From Pandoraea sp. (GTDB lineage Bacteria; Pseudomonadota; Gammaproteobacteria; Burkholderiales; Burkholderiaceae), in the NCBI RefSeq assembly GCF_004297875.1, contig NZ_SCSK01000029.1, positions 1 to 64,000 of the forward strand: 64,000 bases of DNA, read 5' to 3'. The position numbers and the translations under genes were made by a program. Shown in pieces: positions 57,178 to 64,000 of this stretch (position 1 is its first letter; each line of letters begins with the position of its first letter). Below the pieces are notes generated by a model. It saw only the letters and a list, made by a program, of their open reading frames with translations, searched no databases and was not told where the DNA came from.

Positions 57178-59883
57178 TCAGGCCACCAGCAACTGACGCA
57201 GAACGAACGGCAGGATGCCGCCGTGCTTGTAGTAATCGACTTCGATCGGCGTGTCGATGCGCAGCAGCAGCGCAACGCGGTGGGTTTCTCCGTTCTTGCG
57301 ATGGATGACCAGCGTCACGTCCTGTTGCGGCTTGAGGTCGCTGCTGAGCCCTTCGATGTCATAGGTCTCGGTACCAGTGATGCCAAGCGAATCGACGCTG
57401 TCGTCGCCCTTGAACTGCAGCGGCAGCACGCCCATGCCAACCAGGTTGGAGCGATGAATCCGCTCGAAGCTGCGTGCCACCACGGCCTTAACGCCGAGCA
57501 ACTGCGTGCCCTTGGCGGCCCAGTCACGAGAACTGCCGGTGCCGTATTCCTCGCCGCCGAAGATGACGGTCGGTGTATTGCTGCCGACGTATTTCATCGC
57601 GGCGTCGTAAATCGACATCTGCTCGCCGCTGGGCTGGTGGATCGTCAGACCGCCCTCGACGCGCGAACCGTCTGCGGTCGGCGGGATCATCAGGTTCTTG
57701 ATGCGCACGTTGGCGAACGTGCCGCGCATCATGACTTCGTGATTGCCGCGGCGCGAACCATAGCTGTTGAAGTCGGTTTTCAACACGCCGTTCTCCAGCA
57801 GCCACTTGCCGGCGGGGGACGTTTCCTTGATGGAGCCGGCCGGGCTGATGTGGTCGGTCGTCACGGAGTCACCGAACACGCCCAGCGCACGCGCGCCCTT
57901 GATCGGCGCGATATCGTCGCTCGGCTCCATCTCGAAGCCTTCGAAGAACGGCGGCTCGGCGATGTAGGTCGAACTCGGCCAATCGTAAACCTGGCCGCTC
58001 GAGCCCTTGATCTTGGCCCACAACGGGCTCGGCTTCTTGACTTCCTCGTAGTTCGTCTTGAACGTTTTGGCATTCATGGCGAACTTGAGCAGCTTGTGGA
58101 CTTCATCGCTGGTCGGCCAAATGTCGCCCAGATAGATATCCTTGCCGCCCTTGCCCTTGCCGACCGGCTCGGTCATCAGGTCGCGAGTGACGTTGCCGGC
58201 GATCGCGTAGGCCACCACCAGCGGTGGCGAGGCCAGGAAGTTGGCGCGAATGTTCGGGTGGATGCGCGCCTCGAAGTTGCGGTTGCCGGAGAGCACCGCA
58301 GCGGCAACGATGTCGTTCTTCGTGATCGCCTCGTTGAATTCGGGCAGCAGATCGCCCGCGTTGCCGATACAGGTCGTGCAGCCGTACGCGGTGACGCCAA
58401 AGCCGAGTTTCTCCAGGTACGGCAACAGGCCGGCTGCTTCCAGGTATTTCGTCACCACGCGGCTGCCGGGGGCGAGCGAGGTCTTGATGTGCGGCGCGAC
58501 TTTCAAGCCGGCTTCGACCGCTTTCTTGGCCAGCAGGCCGGCGGCCAGCAACACGCTCGGATTCGATGTGTTGGTGCAGGACGTGATGGCGGCGATCAGC
58601 ACATCGCCGCTCTTCAGGTCGATGCCGTTGGCCGCCTTATAGGTTTGCGCGAGGTCGGCCGGGTTTTTGTTGAAGCCGTTTTCGGCGACCGGCTTGCTGA
58701 ACAGGTCGGTGAACGTCTGCTTGACGTTGGTGATCTCGATGCGGTCTTGCGGACGTTTCGGGCCGGCCAGCGACGGTGCGACCGTGCCGAGGTCGAGTGT
58801 GACCACCTTGGTGTAATCGATTTGGCCCGCCTTGGGAATACCGAACAGCTTCTGGGCCTTGAAATAGGCTTCGAAGGCGGCGATCTCGGCTTTGGTGCGG
58901 CCGGTACCCTCGAAGTATTCGATGGTTTTCTCGTCGACCGGGAAGAAGCCCATCGTCGCACCGTATTCGGGCGCCATATTGCCGATCGTGGCGCGGTCGG
59001 GCAGCGCGAGGCTGGCCGTGCCTTCGCCGAAGAATTCGACGAATTTACCGACGACTTTCTCGCGACGCAGCATCTCGGTGATCGTCAGCACCAGGTCGGT
59101 GGCGGTCACGCCTTCGCGCAGCCGGCCTTTGAGTTCGACGCCGACGACGTCGGGCGTCAGGAAGTAGACCGGTTGGCCCAGCATGCCGGCCTCGGCTTCG
59201 ATACCGCCCACGCCCCAGCCGACCACGCCGATGCCATTGATCATGGTGGTGTGACTATCGGTGCCCACCAGCGTGTCGGGGTAGTAGACGCCGTCCTTTT
59301 TGTGCACGCCACGTGCCAGGTATTCAAGGTTGACCTGGTGGACGATACCGAAACCGGGTTGCACGACGCCGAACGTGTCGAACGCCTGCATGCCCCACTT
59401 CATGAATTGGTAACGCTCGTTATTGCGCTGGAATTCGATCTTCATGTTCAGATCGAGCGCTTTTTTCTCGCGGAAATGATCGATTTGCACGGAGTGATCG
59501 ACCACCAGGTCCACGGGCACCAGAGGTTCGATCCGCTTCGGGTTCTTGCCCATGCGATCGGCCACGTTGCGCATGGCGGCGAGGTCGGCCAGCAGCGGCA
59601 CGCCGGTGAAGTCCTGCAGCACCACGCGCGCCACCACGAACGGAATTTCGTCGACCCGATTGGCCGTCGGCTTCCAGTTGGCAAGCTGCTTGACGTGTTC
59701 TTCGGTCACCTTTTTGCCGTCACAGTTGCGCAACACCGACTCCAGCACGATACGGATGGACACCGGCAGGCGCGAGACGTCGACGCCCAGGGCCTTGCCC
59801 AGCTGCGGCAGAGAATAAAACTGACCTTTCTTCTTGCCGCCGATATCGAACTCTTTGAGTGTTTTGTGGAGGTTATGGGCCAT
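57178..59883 (-). CDS. acnA: Aconitate hydratase A
   Basis: A 901-residue TCA enzyme of the AcnA/IRP family, converting citrate to isocitrate. Cluster ligands: the cysteine in [13 protein letters not shown] and the pair in [12 protein letters not shown]. Substrate residues: [48 protein letters not shown] and [20 protein letters not shown]. The start giving MAHNLHKTL has AAGGAAAG before it; the in-frame extension of 35 residues upstream is rejected. It stands alone, with mdh two genes upstream on the same strand. Confidence 0.98.
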   Translation of the reverse strand: MAHNLHKTLKEFDIGGKKKGQFYSLPQLGKALGVDVSRLPVSIRIVLESVLRNCDGKKVTEEHVKQLANWKPTANRVDEIPFVVARVVLQDFTGVPLLADLAAMRNVADRMGKNPKRIEPLVPVDLVVDHSVQIDHFREKKALDLNMKIEFQRNNERYQFMKWGMQAFDTFGVVQPGFGIVHQVNLEYLARGVHKKDGVYYPDTLVGTDSHTTMINGIGVVGWGVGGIEAEAGMLGQPVYFLTPDVVGVELKGRLREGVTATDLVLTITEMLRREKVVGKFVEFFGEGTASLALPDRATIGNMAPEYGATMGFFPVDEKTIEYFEGTGRTKAEIAAFEAYFKAQKLFGIPKAGQIDYTKVVTLDLGTVAPSLAGPKRPQDRIEITNVKQTFTDLFSKPVAENGFNKNPADLAQTYKAANGIDLKSGDVLIAAITSCTNTSNPSVLLAAGLLAKKAVEAGLKVAPHIKTSLAPGSRVVTKYLEAAGLLPYLEKLGFGVTAYGCTTCIGNAGDLLPEFNEAITKNDIVAAAVLSGNRNFEARIHPNIRANFLASPPLVVAYAIAGNVTRDLMTEPVGKGKGGKDIYLGDIWPTSDEVHKLLKFAMNAKTFKTNYEEVKKPSPLWAKIKGSSGQVYDWPSSTYIAEPPFFEGFEMEPSDDIAPIKGARALGVFGDSVTTDHISPAGSIKETSPAGKWLLENGVLKTDFNSYGSRRGNHEVMMRGTFANVRIKNLMIPPTADGSRVEGGLTIHQPSGEQMSIYDAAMKYVGSNTPTVIFGGEEYGTGSSRDWAAKGTQLLGVKAVVARSFERIHRSNLVGMGVLPLQFKGDDSVDSLGITGTETYDIEGLSSDLKPQQDVTLVIHRKNGETHRVALLLRIDTPIEVDYYKHGGILPFVLRQLLVA

Positions 59884-60182
59884 GATCTTTCCTTGAATGA
59901 ACCAGAAAAACGAAGCGGTTTTAAAGTGTAGTGGTTTAATGAATCGTTCAATCGATGGGCCGGCGACATCGCCAGCCAGTCTCCGCAAGCCCTCGAAGAC
60001 CAGGTCGACCCCGCCGGCAGAACATTCGTCTCGTCAGTCTGTCTTGCCGCACGTCTGCGCCGGCCGGTCGCCCGATAACGCCCCGGCTTGACGCGCGGGC
60101 CGGTCGCACCAGAGGCCCACCGGGGGCGACGAAGCGGGGCGGCAGCGCGGCAGGAGCGTACATGGGGCGAGGTGGCCGTCAG
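59884..60182. other. Intergenic region upstream of acnA
   Basis: About 300 bases between the acnA start and the stop of the MliC-like gene. No gene is supported. The 70 bases next to acnA are AT-rich, with TTGAAC and TACACT 15 bases apart on the minus strand, a suboptimal promoter candidate. The distal 200 bases are GC-rich without clear hairpin terminators or operators. Confidence 0.4.
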
Positions 60183-60680
60183 TTACTTGCCTGCCTTGAG
60201 CAGGATGCTGGACTGCGTGGGCGCAGCGATGTTTTCGTGGGCCATCGCGCTGGTCTTGCAATCATCGGCAATGCGCTCGCCGGATTTGTCGCTGAAAAGC
60301 ATGCCCTTGTCAGGGATGACAACCAGATCCATGCCGCTGGCGACATCGTGGAACCGATCGGCGCCGGTGGTGGTTTGCTGGCGCGGCAACTTGTAGTTCT
60401 TGCCGTCCCAGTGCATCGTCAGCACCGCGTCGCGCTTCATGTTGCCGGCAATGTACATCGTTTGATGGTCCGCGCATTGCCAGGTTTCGGCTCCCTCGGG
60501 AATCGGCTGCGCTGCAGGGGCGACGGCGACTTTCTTGGCTTTGCGGTAGACCTTTTTCTTATAGTGGTGATAGGGGCTAAGGGGGTGGTGGGACGTCGTG
60601 TTGCTCGTCGCTGCCTGCGCGATCTGCAGCGCGGAAACCGAGAACATCGCCAGTATGGCCGACATGCACAACTTCTTCAT
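60183..60680 (-). CDS. Exported MliC-like (c-type lysozyme inhibitor fold) protein
   Basis: A 165-residue exported protein. Residues 1-23 form a signal peptide (MKKLCMSAILAMFSVSALQ, cleavage near AQA-AT); no lipobox. Residues 31-50 are basic and His-rich (HHPLSPYHHYKKKVYRKAKK). Residues 65-142 resemble MliC: WQCADHQTMYIAGN, VLTMHWDGKNYKLP, TGADRFHD and GERIADDCK, with C69 and C141 placed for the family disulfide. Known: MliC proteins block host or rival c-type lysozyme. Call is by motif only. GGAG lies before the ATG. Confidence 0.7.
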   Translation of the reverse strand: MKKLCMSAILAMFSVSALQIAQAATSNTTSHHPLSPYHHYKKKVYRKAKKVAVAPAAQPIPEGAETWQCADHQTMYIAGNMKRDAVLTMHWDGKNYKLPRQQTTTGADRFHDVASGMDLVVIPDKGMLFSDKSGERIADDCKTSAMAHENIAAPTQSSILLKAGK

Positions 60681-60900
60681 TTCAACTCTCCAAGTGTCAG
60701 GGAACGCAACGCGCAAATTATCGTATGAACTGTGCGCGCACCGGTGGTTGAATACAAAATATTTCACTTTTGGTGACCCGGCGCAGCGTATCGCGAAAGG
60801 GAGAGCCAATCCTTTGGGCAAAAAGCCAAATAACTTTTGCCAACAGCGCCATGCGGAAACGGCGATTTCGTGTTCACTTGCTTTTTGCCAAAAGGACTCG

Positions 60901-60929
60901 ATAAAACGCCGGTGCCTGACGCACCGGCG
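60901..60929 (-). terminator. Intrinsic terminator after mdh
   Basis: A 9-bp stem (GCCGGTGC / GCACCGGC plus one pair) with a 5-base loop, followed on the minus strand by TTTTAT. It lies 45 bases past the mdh stop and isolates mdh from the MliC-like gene. The remaining gap between the two genes shows nothing else. Confidence 0.75.
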
Positions 60930-60973
60930 GCGCCGACGCGCCAATCCGGGCGCCGGCGTGTCGTCACAATGAA

Positions 60974-61957
60974 TTACGGCAGCAGGTGCTTGACGCCCTC
61001 GCGTTCTTCGAGCAATTCCTGAAGCGTGCCATCCATCTTCTCGCGCGAGAATGCGTCGATTTCCAGGCCGCTCACGCGAGTGTATTGGCCATTGGCGCAA
61101 ATCACCGGCACGCCGTAGATGACGTCTTCCGGGATGCCGTAGGAGCCGTCGGACGGAATGCCCATCGTGACCCATTTGCCGTTGCTGCCCAGCACCCAGT
61201 CATGCACGTGGTCGATGGCGGCATTGGCCGCCGATGCCGCCGACGAGAGGCCGCGCGCTTCGATGATGGCTGCGCCACGCTTGCCCACGGTCGGAATGAA
61301 CACGTCGCGGTTCCAGGCGTCGTCGTTGATCATGGCCTTCACGCTTTGGCCGCCAATCGTGGCAAAACGGTAGTCGGGGTACATGGTCGGGGAGTGGTTG
61401 CCCCAGACCGCGAGCTTTTCGATGTCGGCGACCGCCTTGCCCGTTTTGGCGGCGATTTGCGACAGGGCGCGGTTGTGATCCAGGCGCAGCATCGCGGTGA
61501 AATTTTCCTTCGGCAGGTTGGGCGCCGATTTCATCGCGATATAGGCGTTGGTGTTGGCCGGATTGCCGACTACCAGGATCTTGACGCTGCGCTTGGCGAC
61601 CTCGTTGAGGGCGCGGCCCTGCACCGTGAAGATTTCCGCGTTGGCCGTCAACAGGTCCTTGCGCTCCATGCCCTTGCTGCGGGGGCGGGCGCCGACCAGC
61701 AATGCCACGTCGATATCCTTGAAGGCGACTTTGGGATCGTCGGTCACGACCACGCCTTGCAGCAACGGAAACGCGCAGTCTTCCAGCTCCATGACGACAC
61801 CCTTGACAGCGGCTTGTGCCTGCGGCAAGTCGAGCAATTGCAGGATGACGGGCTGATCCTTGCCCAGCATGTCGCCATTGGCGATGCGGAACAGAAGGGA
61901 ATAGCCGATTTGACCGGCGGCGCCGGTAACGGCAACGCGCATTGCGGGTTTTGCCAT
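60974..61957 (-). CDS. mdh: Malate dehydrogenase (NAD)
   Basis: A 327-residue enzyme converting malate to oxaloacetate. NAD fold: [20 protein letters not shown]; substrate-loop arginines: [29 protein letters not shown]; catalytic histidine in [13 protein letters not shown]. Length and sequence match the cytosolic-MDH-like type of betaproteobacteria, not E. coli Mdh. GGAG lies seven bases before the ATG; the in-frame extension upstream is not conserved. A near-consensus promoter and a 28-bp palindrome lie upstream. Confidence 0.98.
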   Translation of the reverse strand: MAKPAMRVAVTGAAGQIGYSLLFRIANGDMLGKDQPVILQLLDLPQAQAAVKGVVMELEDCAFPLLQGVVVTDDPKVAFKDIDVALLVGARPRSKGMERKDLLTANAEIFTVQGRALNEVAKRSVKILVVGNPANTNAYIAMKSAPNLPKENFTAMLRLDHNRALSQIAAKTGKAVADIEKLAVWGNHSPTMYPDYRFATIGGQSVKAMINDDAWNRDVFIPTVGKRGAAIIEARGLSSAASAANAAIDHVHDWVLGSNGKWVTMGIPSDGSYGIPEDVIYGVPVICANGQYTRVSGLEIDAFSREKMDGTLQELLEEREGVKHLLP

Positions 61958-62151
61958 GAGAATTCTCCAGACGTAACGAAATACCTGCGAAGTCGTGTCA
62001 TGCGCCAGCGGTGGCAAGCCTCGCGGCTCCTGGCTGGCAGCCACACTCCGTGAAAATGGGGTTGGAATGACGGGGTGGCACACCTCTGAAAGTGCGCTTG
62101 CGACACGATACTCCGTATGCGGCCGCGCTTCCAGCCCCTTTTGCCCGCGCC

Positions 62152-62180
62152 AGTGTAGGAGTGGGGCAGAGGAATGTCAA
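62152..62180 (-). promoter_or_regulatory. Sigma70 promoter of mdh
   Basis: On the minus strand a perfect TTGACA and TACACT are separated by exactly 17 bases. The expected transcript leader is about 190 bases. The -35 box lies only four bases from the 28-bp palindrome. Confidence 0.75.
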
Positions 62181-62184
62181 CAAT

Positions 62185-62212
62185 ATCTTATGTCTTATAT
62201 AAGACATAAGAT
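62185..62212. promoter_or_regulatory. Perfect 28-bp palindrome, likely GntR operator
   Basis: Each 14-base half reads ATCTTATGTCTTAT and the whole is its own reverse complement, with no mismatch and no spacer. It lies in the 307-base divergent region between mdh and the GntR gene, directly upstream of the mdh -35 box and 52 bases before the gntR ATG. The inner core is AT-rich, as in many GntR/HutC operators. Autoregulation of gntR and control of mdh is inferred. Confidence 0.75.
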
Positions 62213-62264
62213 TATTGCTGTTTTTGAATAGACGCGACCCGTCGTTTTGTGGTCAAATTCGGGC

Positions 62265-63062
62265 ATGAACGCGAATGCCAGGGACACGAATCAAGGCGCC
62301 GCCAGCGATGCCGAGCAACGGCAGGAGTTGACGCGCGAGGGCTCCTCGCCGACATTCAGTCCGTTATACCAGCAAATCAAGGCACTGATCACGCAGAGCC
62401 TGCAAACCGGCGAGTGGCGCCCGGGTGAAATCATTCCCAGCGAGATCGAGTTGGCAAGCCGCTTCAAGGTGAGCCAGGGGACTGTGCGCAAGGCCATCGA
62501 TGATCTGGCTGCGGAGAATTTGCTGGTTCGGCGGCAGGGGCGAGGCACGTTTGTTGCTACGCACCATGAGGACGTCGTACAGTTCCGCTTCCTGCGCCTG
62601 GTGCCGGACAGTGGCGAGCAGGAGCATCCGCCCAGCCGCCTGATCGAGTGCCGCCGATTGCGCGCTCCCGCCGAGATCGCCCGACAACTCAATTTGCGCG
62701 CTGGCGACAGCGTGATCCTCATTCGCCGTGCGCTCGATTTTTCGGATGCGCCAACCGTGCTCGACGAAATCTGGTTGCCCGGAGTGCTGTTTCGCGGGCT
62801 CACGGCAGAGCGCCTGAACGATTACAAGGGCCCGATGTACGGATTGTTCGAAACCGAATTCGGGACACGCATGATCCGCGCAGTTGAGAAAATCCGGGCG
62901 GTGGCCGCAGATGAGGCCACGGCGGCGTTGCTGAAGGTGCCGGTCGGATTTCCCCTGTTGAATGTCGAGAGGGTTTCCTACACTTATGGAGACCGGCCGG
63001 TGGAAGTGCGTCGCGGATGGTATGTCACCACGCGGCACTATTATGAGAACGAATTGAGTTGA
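62265..63062 (+). CDS. GntR family (HutC subfamily) transcriptional regulator
   Basis: A 265-residue regulator. Residues about 33-100 form the winged helix (PLYQQIKALITQSLQTGEWR, IPSEIELASRFKVSQGTVRK, RRQGRGTFVA). Residues about 110-250 form the UTRA effector domain of HutC-type GntR proteins (LIECRRLRAPAEIARQLNL, PTVLDEIWLPGVLF, RGWYVTTRHYYENEL). The effector is unknown. Position between mdh and sdhC suggests a TCA-cycle regulator. An upstream TTG six codons earlier is possible. The 28-bp palindrome lies before it. Confidence 0.92.
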   Translation: MNANARDTNQGAASDAEQRQELTREGSSPTFSPLYQQIKALITQSLQTGEWRPGEIIPSEIELASRFKVSQGTVRKAIDDLAAENLLVRRQGRGTFVATHHEDVVQFRFLRLVPDSGEQEHPPSRLIECRRLRAPAEIARQLNLRAGDSVILIRRALDFSDAPTVLDEIWLPGVLFRGLTAERLNDYKGPMYGLFETEFGTRMIRAVEKIRAVAADEATAALLKVPVGFPLLNVERVSYTYGDRPVEVRRGWYVTTRHYYENELS

Positions 63063-63125
63063 GGCGGTGTTCCTGACGCCAGCTCATCGTGCTGGGCGGC
63101 GCTATACCGGCAGGGCTGTGCCGGG

Positions 63126-63144
63126 GTGCGTTGGTGCAACGCAC
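63126..63144. promoter_or_regulatory. Inverted repeat upstream of sdhC
   Basis: GTGCGTTG and CAACGCAC are exact reverse complements with a GTG centre. The site ends 49 bases before the sdhC ATG. It could be an operator or a leader hairpin. It does not match the 28-bp palindrome, so it would be read by another factor. A weak TAGAAT -10 box follows. Confidence 0.45.
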
Positions 63145-63193
63145 TAAAAACAGCGCTAGAATCTTGGGCTGACGTAACTACATGGGGTCTAGT

Positions 63194-63607
63194 ATGGCTG
63201 AAGTCGTAAAAAAAGAGAGGCCAGTTTATCGGAATATCGGTATTGGGCAGATTGTGTCTTATCGACTTCCGCCGGCTGGCATCGTGTCCATTCTGCATCG
63301 CATCAGCGGTGCGTTGATGTTTCTTCTCTTACCGTTTGTCCTCTATCTGTTTGAGCAAAGTCTCACGTCGGAAATCAGTTTCCTGACCTTCAAATCCGTC
63401 GTCTCAAATGGATTTGTCAAACTTGTTCTCATTGTTCTCTCCTGGGGTTTCCTGCATCACTTGCTGGCCGGCGTGCGCCACTTGCGCATGGACACGAATC
63501 ACGACCTCGTGACCAAGGAACGCGGTCGCAGCTCGGCTCTGGTGGTGCTCGTGCTTTCGTTGCTGCTCACCGCGGCAATCGCCCTCAAACTGTTTGGAGC
63601 GTTCTGA
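63194..63607 (+). CDS. sdhC: Succinate dehydrogenase cytochrome b556 subunit
   Basis: A 137-residue membrane anchor of complex II with three helices. Signatures: RPVYRNIGIGQIVSYRLPP, ILHRISGALMFLLL with the quinone-site serine/histidine region, and GFLHHLLAGVRHLRMDTNH with the haem-ligand histidine. The start giving MAEVVKKERP is used; an ATG four codons upstream is also open. Its stop codon overlaps the sdhD start by one base. Confidence 0.96.
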   Translation: MAEVVKKERPVYRNIGIGQIVSYRLPPAGIVSILHRISGALMFLLLPFVLYLFEQSLTSEISFLTFKSVVSNGFVKLVLIVLSWGFLHHLLAGVRHLRMDTNHDLVTKERGRSSALVVLVLSLLLTAAIALKLFGAF

Positions 63608-63972
63608 TGGCCAACAACAATATCGGTTCCAAGCGTTTGGTGGTGGGGGCGCATTACGGCCTTCGCGATTGGCTTGCGCAGCGCGTGACGGCATGCGTCA
63701 TGGCCATCTACACGGTAATTCTTCTGGTGTGGTTCTTTACCGCGAAGGACTTTTCGTACGATGGCTGGGCCGGCATTTTCGCCAACCAGTGGATGAAACT
63801 GGCGACCTTCGTCACGTTGCTTTCCTTGTTCTACCACGCTTGGGTCGGCGTGCGCGACATCTGGATGGATTACGTCAAACCGGTCGGTGTGCGCCTGGTT
63901 CTGCAAGTGCTGACGATTGTCTGGTTGCTGGCGTGTGCCGGCTATGCCGCACAGATTCTCTGGAGAGTTTAA
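63607..63972 (+). CDS. sdhD: Succinate dehydrogenase hydrophobic anchor subunit D
   Basis: A 121-residue membrane anchor with three helices. Signatures: GAHYGLRDWLAQRVTACVMA and FYHAWVGVRDIWMDYVKP, the latter carrying the haem-b histidine and the Asp-Tyr quinone residues. It overlaps sdhC (TGATG) and is followed after four bases by sdhA. Confidence 0.96.
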   Translation: MANNNIGSKRLVVGAHYGLRDWLAQRVTACVMAIYTVILLVWFFTAKDFSYDGWAGIFANQWMKLATFVTLLSLFYHAWVGVRDIWMDYVKPVGVRLVLQVLTIVWLLACAGYAAQILWRV

Positions 63973-63976
63973 AAGC

Positions 63977-64000
63977 ATGGTTGCAATAAAAAATTCCCTG
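63977..64000 (+). CDS. sdhA: Succinate dehydrogenase flavoprotein subunit, first eight codons only
   Basis: The last 24 bases of the window read MVAIKNSL, the usual opening of betaproteobacterial SdhA (M-AIKNSLPRRKFD). It lies four bases after the sdhD stop, the expected place in an sdhCDAB operon. GGAGAG is about ten bases before the ATG. The rest is beyond the window. Confidence 0.85.

Noticed and set aside
56764-59931. A 1055-codon open frame on the plus strand opposite acnA and part of ada-alkA.
   Set aside because: It mirrors the codon pattern of acnA, is rich in Arg, Gln, His and Asp repeats typical of antisense frames in GC-rich DNA, and has no recognised domain.

Overview
The window is ordinary chromosomal DNA of a betaproteobacterium, most likely a member of the Burkholderiaceae (Burkholderia, Paraburkholderia or Pandoraea type). 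The reasons are the high G+C coding sequence, the gene order tpiA-secG-tRNA-Leu-nuoA..N followed by a DUF2818 gene, the acnA/mdh/gntR/sdhCDA neighbourhood, the 327-residue malate dehydrogenase, a DUF2863-like protein, and many GTG/TTG starts. No insertion sequence, prophage, CRISPR array, rRNA or plasmid gene was seen.

Layout. 1-300: the end of a tRNA cluster (tRNA-Glu partial, tRNA-Asp) and its terminator. 0.3-10.3 kb: mostly minus-strand genes (MATE exporter, GT-C membrane glycosyltransferase, ribosomal protein L31 type B, FAD-linked hydroxyacid dehydrogenase, DUF2069, WrbA, Mpo1-like protein, alpha/beta hydrolase, MetY) with one plus-strand YihY protein. 10.4-14.1 kb: CBS-domain protein, an MFS-acyltransferase fusion and chorismate synthase. 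14.1-20.1 kb: lipid and ketone-body metabolism (ETF-ubiquinone oxidoreductase, SDR, an orphan TRAP binding protein, a PAS-LuxR regulator, succinyl-CoA:3-ketoacid CoA-transferase). 20.2-24.8 kb: alpha/beta hydrolase-RidA-RelA and a quinone oxidoreductase. 24.8-43.2 kb: tpiA, secG, tRNA-Leu(GAG), the complete 14-gene complex I operon, then DUF2818, Nudix, DUF1178 and MaoC genes. 43.2-60.7 kb: small enzymes and stress genes (YegP, two GSTs, histidine phosphatase, enoyl-CoA hydratase, 3-hydroxyacyl-CoA dehydrogenase, aminotransferase, PIN protein, YaaA, M14 carboxypeptidase, TrmB-like enzyme, Ada/AlkA and Ogt repair pair), aconitase, and two small secreted proteins. 60.9-64 kb: mdh, a divergent GntR regulator, and sdhC, sdhD and the first eight codons of sdhA.

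How the genes fit together. The core is aerobic energy metabolism: acnA, mdh and sdhCDA of the TCA cycle feed NADH and ubiquinol to the complex I operon, with ETF-QO adding electrons from acyl-CoA oxidation and scoAB converting acetoacetate to acetoacetyl-CoA. Several fatty or aromatic acyl-CoA enzymes (PaaH-like, PaaG-like, MaoC, SDR) are scattered around this core.

I found no clear new multi-gene system. The best leads are regulatory: a perfect 28-bp palindrome against a near-consensus promoter between mdh and gntR, a perfect 8+8 palindrome between ETF-QO and the SDR gene, and an inverted repeat before sdhC. Protein leads are the DUF2818 membrane protein at the end of the nuo operon, an MFS-acyltransferase fusion without its usual ligase, and a histidine-rich exported protein. 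All functions are read by eye from protein motifs; no database search was possible.
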